Part shown: one piece after another, positions 23,188 to 27,712 of the stretch
Layout: each line of letters starts with the position of its first letter
Numbering within the stretch: position 1 is the stretch's first letter
Source of the DNA: JANQGH01 sp039177555
GTDB taxonomy: Bacteria; Pseudomonadota; Alphaproteobacteria; DSM-16000; Inquilinaceae
DNA length: 27,712 nt
Direction: 5' to 3'
Assembly: GCA_039177555.1 (NCBI GenBank)
Contig: JBCDFV010000050.1
Span: forward strand, 1 to 27,712
Position numbers and translations under genes: made by a program
The notes under the pieces: model-generated
Told to the model about the DNA's origin: nothing
What the model saw: only the letters and a program-made list of their open reading frames with translations
Databases searched by the model: none

Positions 23188-24165
23188 GTGAAGGCGCGGA
23201 CAAGATCCACGGTTCGATTGATAGCGCTCAGATCGTGGGCGCATCGCTTCTCCTTTGCGATTCTTCTTGTCGCCGCCATCGGCCTCATGATGCTGACCAA
23301 GATCGATACCCTGGTGGTCGAGGATGTCCGGGCCCGGGTGACCGATGCGGTGTCGCCGGTCCTGAACGCCGTCTCGCGGCCCGCCGCCACGGTGGCGACC
23401 GTCGTTGAGGATGTGCGCCAGTTGTCAGATCTGCGCGCGGAAAACGCCCGTCTTGAGGCTGAAAATCGCGCGTTGCTGCAGTACCAGGAAATCGCCTTCC
23501 GGTTGGAGGCGGAGAATCTCAGCCTGAGGGCCTTGACGAACTATCGACCGGACTATCGCCATCGGTTCCTCACCGCCCGGGTCATCGCCGACGGTGCCGG
23601 CGCGTTCGTACGCAGCCTGGCCCTGAATGTCGGCACGGCGGATGGCATCGAAAGCGGTCAGGCGGTCCTTGGCGGCAACGGCCTGGCGGGCCGTGTCGTC
23701 CAGGCGGGCGAGCGCACGGCCCGGGTTCTGCTGATCACCGACTTCAACGCCCGCATCCCGGTCTTGCTAGAACGCTCCCGCGACCGCGCCATGCTGGTTG
23801 GCGACAACACGGACCGCCCACACCTGACCTATCTCGGCGAAGAGGCCTCCATCGCGGTCGGCGACCGGGTCGTCACCTCGGGACATGGCGGCATGTTTCC
23901 GCCGGGCCTGCCGGTCGGCACGGTGGTTGGCCTGGACGATGGTTTGATCCGGATCCAACCTTTTGAGCAGCTGGATCGGCTGGAGTTCGTCCGCGTCGTC
24001 GGCTTCGAGACGGTCGACGAGACGGCCAGCATGCAGCGCGGCCTTGGCGGCCTGTCGTTCGAAGCCATGGGGGCGGTCGGTGTCGAGCAGGCGCCGGACC
24101 CGGCCGTGATCGAGGCGTTGACCCGGTTCATTAGCTTTGGCGGCACGCCGGCGGCAGCACCATGA
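23188..24165 (+). CDS. mreC: rod-shape-determining protein MreC
   Basis: A bitopic inner-membrane protein that links MreB to PBP2 and RodA in the periplasm. It has 325 residues: a short Arg-rich cytoplasmic tail, one transmembrane helix (about 20-38, FSFAILLVAAIGLMML), and a coiled coil (about 72-112, LRAENARLEAENRALLQY). Two beta-barrel domains follow, with GNGLAGRVVQAGERTARVLL and VTSGHGGMFPPGLPVGTV. The start is GTG 23188 with AGGA 6 nt upstream; no earlier in-frame start fits. Its stop overlaps the mreD start (ATGA at 24162-24165). Confidence 0.95.
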   Translation: MKARTRSTVRLIALRSWAHRFSFAILLVAAIGLMMLTKIDTLVVEDVRARVTDAVSPVLNAVSRPAATVATVVEDVRQLSDLRAENARLEAENRALLQYQEIAFRLEAENLSLRALTNYRPDYRHRFLTARVIADGAGAFVRSLALNVGTADGIESGQAVLGGNGLAGRVVQAGERTARVLLITDFNARIPVLLERSRDRAMLVGDNTDRPHLTYLGEEASIAVGDRVVTSGHGGMFPPGLPVGTVVGLDDGLIRIQPFEQLDRLEFVRVVGFETVDETASMQRGLGGLSFEAMGAVGVEQAPDPAVIEALTRFISFGGTPAAAP

Positions 24166-24692
24166 ACCCGTCGCTGCTGCAGCGGCTCGATCGTGGCCTG
24201 CGCAGCGCCGTGCCGGGCCTGTCGACGCTCATCTTTACGCTACTGGGCGTGGTTCCGCTGCATTTGCCGGTGTATGGGCCGATCTCACCGCTTCTGGCGC
24301 TGATCCCGATCTATTATTGGGCGGTCCACCGGCCCGATCTGATGACGTTCAGCCTCGCCTTTGCGATCGGCCTTGTCCATGACGCGCTGGCGGGCGCCCC
24401 GCTGGGTGTGCATTCGCTGGTATACCTGCTGTGCTATTGGGCCGCCTTCTCGCAACGGCGGTTCCTCGCAGGCAAGGGCTTCTTCGTGCTGTGGTGGGGC
24501 ATGTTGCTGATTGCGGCGTTGGGGGTCGGGTTGGAATGGCTGGTGTTCTCGGTCTTCTATGCCCGGCTGATGCCTGTCGAACCGCTGGCCTTCCGGGCCT
24601 TGCTGACCACGGCCCTGTTCCCGCTGGTCGGCGGCCTGATGATCCAGATCCATCGGCTGATGCTGTTCCAGCCGCGTAGCTGGCGGGCTTGA
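24162..24692 (+). CDS. mreD: rod-shape-determining protein MreD
   Basis: A small polytopic inner-membrane protein of the Rod complex, 176 residues with about five helices (for example GLSTLIFTLLGVVPLHLP and LVYLLCYWAAFS). GLVHDALAGAPLGVHSL is the conserved central loop of the family (an F/L-x-x-D-x-L-x-G-x-P-L-G-x pattern). It is joined to mreC by an ATGA overlap and followed at once by mrdA. Confidence 0.93.
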   Translation: MNPSLLQRLDRGLRSAVPGLSTLIFTLLGVVPLHLPVYGPISPLLALIPIYYWAVHRPDLMTFSLAFAIGLVHDALAGAPLGVHSLVYLLCYWAAFSQRRFLAGKGFFVLWWGMLLIAALGVGLEWLVFSVFYARLMPVEPLAFRALLTTALFPLVGGLMIQIHRLMLFQPRSWRA

Positions 24693-24703
24693 GGGACCGG
24701 CGC

Positions 24704-26584
24704 ATGGATCGCGATACCGACCGTCAACGCAGCCTGACCCGCCGGACCCTCGTGCTGGGGGGGCTGCAGGTGGGGCTGTTAGGCGTGTTGGGCGCGCGGC
24801 TCTACGACCTGCAAGTGAACCAGGCGGAGCGCTATGCGCGACTGGCCGACGATAACCGCATCAATGTCCAACTGATCGCGCCGTCGCGTGGCCGCATTGT
24901 CGACCGTTTCGGCCAGGACCTGGCGGTGAACGATCAGGACTTCCGGCTGTTGATGGTGGCCGAGCAGGCCGGCGACGTCGAGGCGGTGCTGGATCGGCTG
25001 TCGGCCGTGCTGCCGCTGGACGATGACGAGGTCGAGCGCGTCTTGCGCGACGTCTCCAGTCGCCGCTCTTTCGTGCCGGTGACCGTGCGCGAGAACCTGT
25101 CCTACCGGCAGGTCGCCGAAATCGAGGTCAACGCGCCGGACCTGCCGGGCCTCAGCATCGATGTCGGCGAACTCCGCCGCTACCCGCACGCGCGGCTCAC
25201 GACCCATGTCGTCGGCTATGTCGGTGCCGTTTCGGAGGAAGAGTTGACCGGCGATCCGGTGCTGGCCTTGCCCGGCTTCCGCATCGGCAAGTCGGGCGTC
25301 GAACGCGAGCACGACCTCACCCTGCGCGGCCAGGCCGGCGCCCGCCAGGTCGAGGTGAACGCCATCGGCCGCATCATCCGCGAACTGTCGCGTGAGGAGG
25401 GCCAGCCCGGCGAGGATGTGCAACTCACCCTCGATCTGGGTCTGCAGCAATACGTCCAGGAACGTCTCAGCACCGAAATCAGCGCCGCGGCGACCGTCAT
25501 CGACACCGAGACCGGCGAGATCCTCGCGCTCGCCTCGCACCCGGGCTATGACGGCAACCTGTTCACCAACGGCATCGACCATGCCAATTGGCAGCGCTTG
25601 CTGAACGACCCGCACACGCCGCTCGTCAACAAGGCCATCGCCGGTCAATACGCGCCCGGCTCCACCTTCAAGATGGTGGTGGCGCTGGCCGGTCTGGAAG
25701 ACGGTGTGATCGATCCGGACGAGCGGATTTTCTGCCCAGGCCATATGGATTTCGGCAATCACCGGTTTCATTGCTGGCGGCGCGGCGGCCACGGCAGCCT
25801 GGCCATGATCGAATCCATCGCGCAATCCTGCGACGTCTATTTCTATGAGCTGGCGCGGCGCATCGGCATGGACCGCATTTCTCATTTCGCCAACCGTCTC
25901 GGGCTGGGCATCAATCTGCCGCTCGACATGCCCGGTCAGCGCGCGGGCCTGGTACCGACCCGGGCCTGGAAGGAGGCGACACGGGGCGAGAGCTGGCTTC
26001 AGGGCGAGACCCTGATCGCCGGCATCGGCCAGGGCTATGTGCTGTCCACGCCGCTGCAGTTGGCTGTGATGACGGCCCGCCTGGCCAATGGCGGCCGCGA
26101 GGTTACGCCCCATCTCACGCTCCGGGTTGGCGGACCGGACGCGCCGCTGGTCGACCCGCCGGCGGAGCCGCTGGGCTTTGCCGAGGAGAACATGGCGGTG
26201 GTGCGCGAGGCCATGATCGCCGTGACCTCGGGCCGAACCGGCACGGCGCGCGGTTCCCAGATCGACGAGCCCGGCTTCGAAATGGCCGGCAAGACCGGCA
26301 CCAGCCAGGTCCGGCGCATCACGGTGGCGGAGCGGGCGGCCGGCATCACCCGCAACCAGGATCTGCCCTGGGCCCGGCGCGACCACGCCCTGTTCGTCGG
26401 CTACGCGCCAATCGCCGCGCCCCGCTATGCCTGCTCCGTCGTCGTCGAACATGGCGGTGGTGGCAGTGCCGTGGCCGCGCCGATCGCCAGCGATATCTTG
26501 CGCGAAACCCAGCGGCGCGCCCCGGCGCGGCCGCTGATCCAGGCCAGCGATCTCGCGGATAGTCTGGAGGACCAGGACGGATGA
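24704..26584 (+). CDS. mrdA: penicillin-binding protein 2, peptidoglycan D,D-transpeptidase
   Basis: The class B PBP that cross-links lateral-wall peptidoglycan and partners with RodA. It has 626 residues: an N-terminal membrane anchor (about 16-38, LVLGGLQVGLLGVLGARLYDL), a pedestal domain including NRINVQLIAPSRGRIVDR, and a transpeptidase domain (about 255-600). Catalytic Ser320 lies in GSTFK (Lys323), the second motif is Ser375-Cys-Asp as in PBP2 proteins, and the third is Lys530-Thr-Gly-Thr. ATG 24704 is chosen because GAGGGA lies 7 nt upstream. TTG 24689, which overlaps the mreD stop, is an alternative adding five residues. Its stop overlaps the rodA start as ATGA. The mrdA and pbpA symbols are both used. 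Confidence 0.96.
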   Translation: MDRDTDRQRSLTRRTLVLGGLQVGLLGVLGARLYDLQVNQAERYARLADDNRINVQLIAPSRGRIVDRFGQDLAVNDQDFRLLMVAEQAGDVEAVLDRLSAVLPLDDDEVERVLRDVSSRRSFVPVTVRENLSYRQVAEIEVNAPDLPGLSIDVGELRRYPHARLTTHVVGYVGAVSEEELTGDPVLALPGFRIGKSGVEREHDLTLRGQAGARQVEVNAIGRIIRELSREEGQPGEDVQLTLDLGLQQYVQERLSTEISAAATVIDTETGEILALASHPGYDGNLFTNGIDHANWQRLLNDPHTPLVNKAIAGQYAPGSTFKMVVALAGLEDGVIDPDERIFCPGHMDFGNHRFHCWRRGGHGSLAMIESIAQSCDVYFYELARRIGMDRISHFANRLGLGINLPLDMPGQRAGLVPTRAWKEATRGESWLQGETLIAGIGQGYVLSTPLQLAVMTARLANGGREVTPHLTLRVGGPDAPLVDPPAEPLGFAEENMAVVREAMIAVTSGRTGTARGSQIDEPGFEMAGKTGTSQVRRITVAERAAGITRNQDLPWARRDHALFVGYAPIAAPRYACSVVVEHGGGGSAVAAPIASDILRETQRRAPARPLIQASDLADSLEDQDG

Positions 26585-27712
26585 GCCTGAGTTTCGACAG
26601 CGCGGGCGTCGGCGGCGCGCTGGCAAACGAACAGAAACTGTCGCTCGGCGGCAAGCTGTTGCGGCTGAACTGGCCGGTGGCCCTGCTGATCTGCGTCTTG
26701 GGCGCGATCGGCTGCGCCATGCTCTATTCGGCCGGGGATAGCGGGTGGGACCCGTGGGCCCGTCGCCAGCTTGTCCGATTTGCCGGTGGCTTCGTCGTCA
26801 TGCTGGTGATCGCGCTGATCAGCATCCGCGTTTGGATGCGGCTTGCCTATGTCATCTACTTCGCGTCCTTGGCTCTCCTGGTCGCGGTGGAGGTCATGGG
26901 CCAGGTCGGCATGGGCGCCCAGCGTTGGATCAATCTGGGCTTCATGCAGTTGCAGCCGTCAGAGCTTATGAAGGTTGCCACCGTGCTGGCGCTTGCTCGC
27001 TACTTCCATGGCACCAGCTTGGTTGAGATCGGCCGCCTGACCCGGCTGATCCTGCCGTTGGCCCTGGTTCTCGCGCCCACCGCGCTGGTTCTGCAACAGC
27101 CGGATTTAGGCACGGCGCTGATGCTGATGATGGTCGCCGGGGCGATCTTCTTTGTCGCCGGCGTGCGCTTGTGGAAGTTCGCGATTGTCATAGCCGGCGG
27201 CCTGGCCGCGATCCCGGTCGCCTGGCAGTTCCTGCATGGGTATCAGCGCGAACGGATCTTGACCTTTTTGGACCCGTCGCGCGACCCGCTCGGCGCCGGC
27301 TATCACATCACCCAGTCGACCATCGCGCTGGGCTCGGGCGGCCTGTTCGGCCGCGGCTTCGGGCAGGGCACGCAAAGCCATCTCAACTTCCTGCCGGAAC
27401 GCCAGACCGACTTCATCTTCACCATGCTGGCGGAAGAGTTCGGCTTGGTCGGTGGCCTGACCCTGATCGGCCTGTTCGGTCTCTTGATCGCGGCCGGCAT
27501 CATCATCGGCCTGCGCAGCACCAGCCAGTTTGGCCGGTTGCTGGCGATCGGCCTGGCGACCAACCTCTTCCTTTATGTCTTCATCAATATCGCTATGGTC
27601 ACCGGGCGCATTCCGGTCGTCGGCGTGCCCTTGCCGCTGATCTCCTATGGCGGTACCGCCATGCTGACGGTGATGGTTTCCATGGGCCTGATCCTGTCGG
27701 TCTCGATCCACC
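26581..27712 (+). CDS. rodA: peptidoglycan glycosyltransferase RodA (SEDS), 3'-truncated by window edge
   Basis: RodA polymerises lipid II into glycan strands with PBP2 during elongation. About 377 codons are present and the frame runs off the right edge. It starts MSLSFDSAGVGGALANEQ, a roughly 35-residue cytoplasmic tail, before the first helix (WPVALLICVLGAIGCAMLYS). Family segments are GAQRWINLGFMQLQPSELMK when read around 26920-26970, QQPDLGTALML, and DPLGAGYHITQS. FLPERQTDFIFTMLAEEFG carries Asp277, matching the essential aspartate of SEDS polymerases, and the last visible stretch is VPLPLISYGGTAML. ATG 26581 forms an ATGA overlap with the mrdA stop. Confidence 0.96.
   Translation, partial: MSLSFDSAGVGGALANEQKLSLGGKLLRLNWPVALLICVLGAIGCAMLYSAGDSGWDPWARRQLVRFAGGFVVMLVIALISIRVWMRLAYVIYFASLALLVAVEVMGQVGMGAQRWINLGFMQLQPSELMKVATVLALARYFHGTSLVEIGRLTRLILPLALVLAPTALVLQQPDLGTALMLMMVAGAIFFVAGVRLWKFAIVIAGGLAAIPVAWQFLHGYQRERILTFLDPSRDPLGAGYHITQSTIALGSGGLFGRGFGQGTQSHLNFLPERQTDFIFTMLAEEFGLVGGLTLIGLFGLLIAAGIIIGLRSTSQFGRLLAIGLATNLFLYVFINIAMVTGRIPVVGVPLPLISYGGTAMLTVMVSMGLILSVSIH

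Noticed and set aside
24779..26626. 615-codon open frame on the minus strand opposite mrdA
   Set aside because: Same cause: a stop-poor antisense frame of a high-GC gene with a compositionally odd, motif-free translation.
1..27712. CRISPR arrays, tRNA or rRNA genes, insertion sequences, integrases
   Set aside because: No regularly spaced repeats, cloverleaf-like segments, rRNA stretches, transposase motifs or terminal repeats were seen by eye.

Overview
The window is high-GC DNA whose gene content and order fit an alphaproteobacterium, probably a Rhodospirillales-type lineage. This is inferred from the proteins and from the miaA-ilvB-ilvH-ilvC, leuA and mreBCD-mrdA-rodA blocks; no rRNA or other taxonomic marker is present. 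Both ends are cut: miaA lacks its N-terminus and rodA lacks its C-terminus.

Layout. Positions 1-4464 (+) hold the 3' part of miaA and the branched-chain amino acid genes ilvB, ilvH and ilvC, closed by a strong intrinsic terminator. Positions 4440-6421 (-) hold a two-gene unit: a glutathione S-transferase-like gene followed by a type II NADH dehydrogenase. Positions 6538-13150 (+) hold a self-contained sugar or compatible-solute cassette: a LacI-type repressor with a perfect 18-bp operator, a periplasmic binding protein, two permeases, an ATPase, and a cytoplasmic GH63-type glycoside hydrolase resembling glucosylglycerate/mannosylglycerate hydrolases. Next are an orphan flavin-dependent halogenase (+) and, convergent with it, a cyclopropane-fatty-acid synthase (-).

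Positions 16361-18328 hold leuA with its own promoter, a structured leader encoding a 39-residue leucine-rich peptide (an attenuation-type leader), and a terminator. Positions 18410-21660 hold an MHS-type MFS transporter (+) and a minus-strand group: secreted alpha/beta hydrolase, DUF2975-type membrane protein, small XRE regulator and tiny lipoprotein. From 22047 to the end is the rod-shape operon mreB-mreC-mreD-mrdA-rodA, whose last four genes join by 4-bp overlaps or near-zero spacing.

How it fits together. ilvBHC supplies valine, isoleucine and the 2-oxoisovalerate used by leuA, whose expression appears to be set by leucine supply through its leader peptide. The LacI/ABC/GH63 cassette looks like an inducible scavenging route for a small glucoside or mannoside, possibly an osmolyte. 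The mre/mrd/rodA genes build the lateral wall. The points most worth following up are the leuA leader, the predicted glucosylglycerate-type cassette, and the adjacent halogenase, which keeps its catalytic residues but has no visible flavin reductase or biosynthetic partner.
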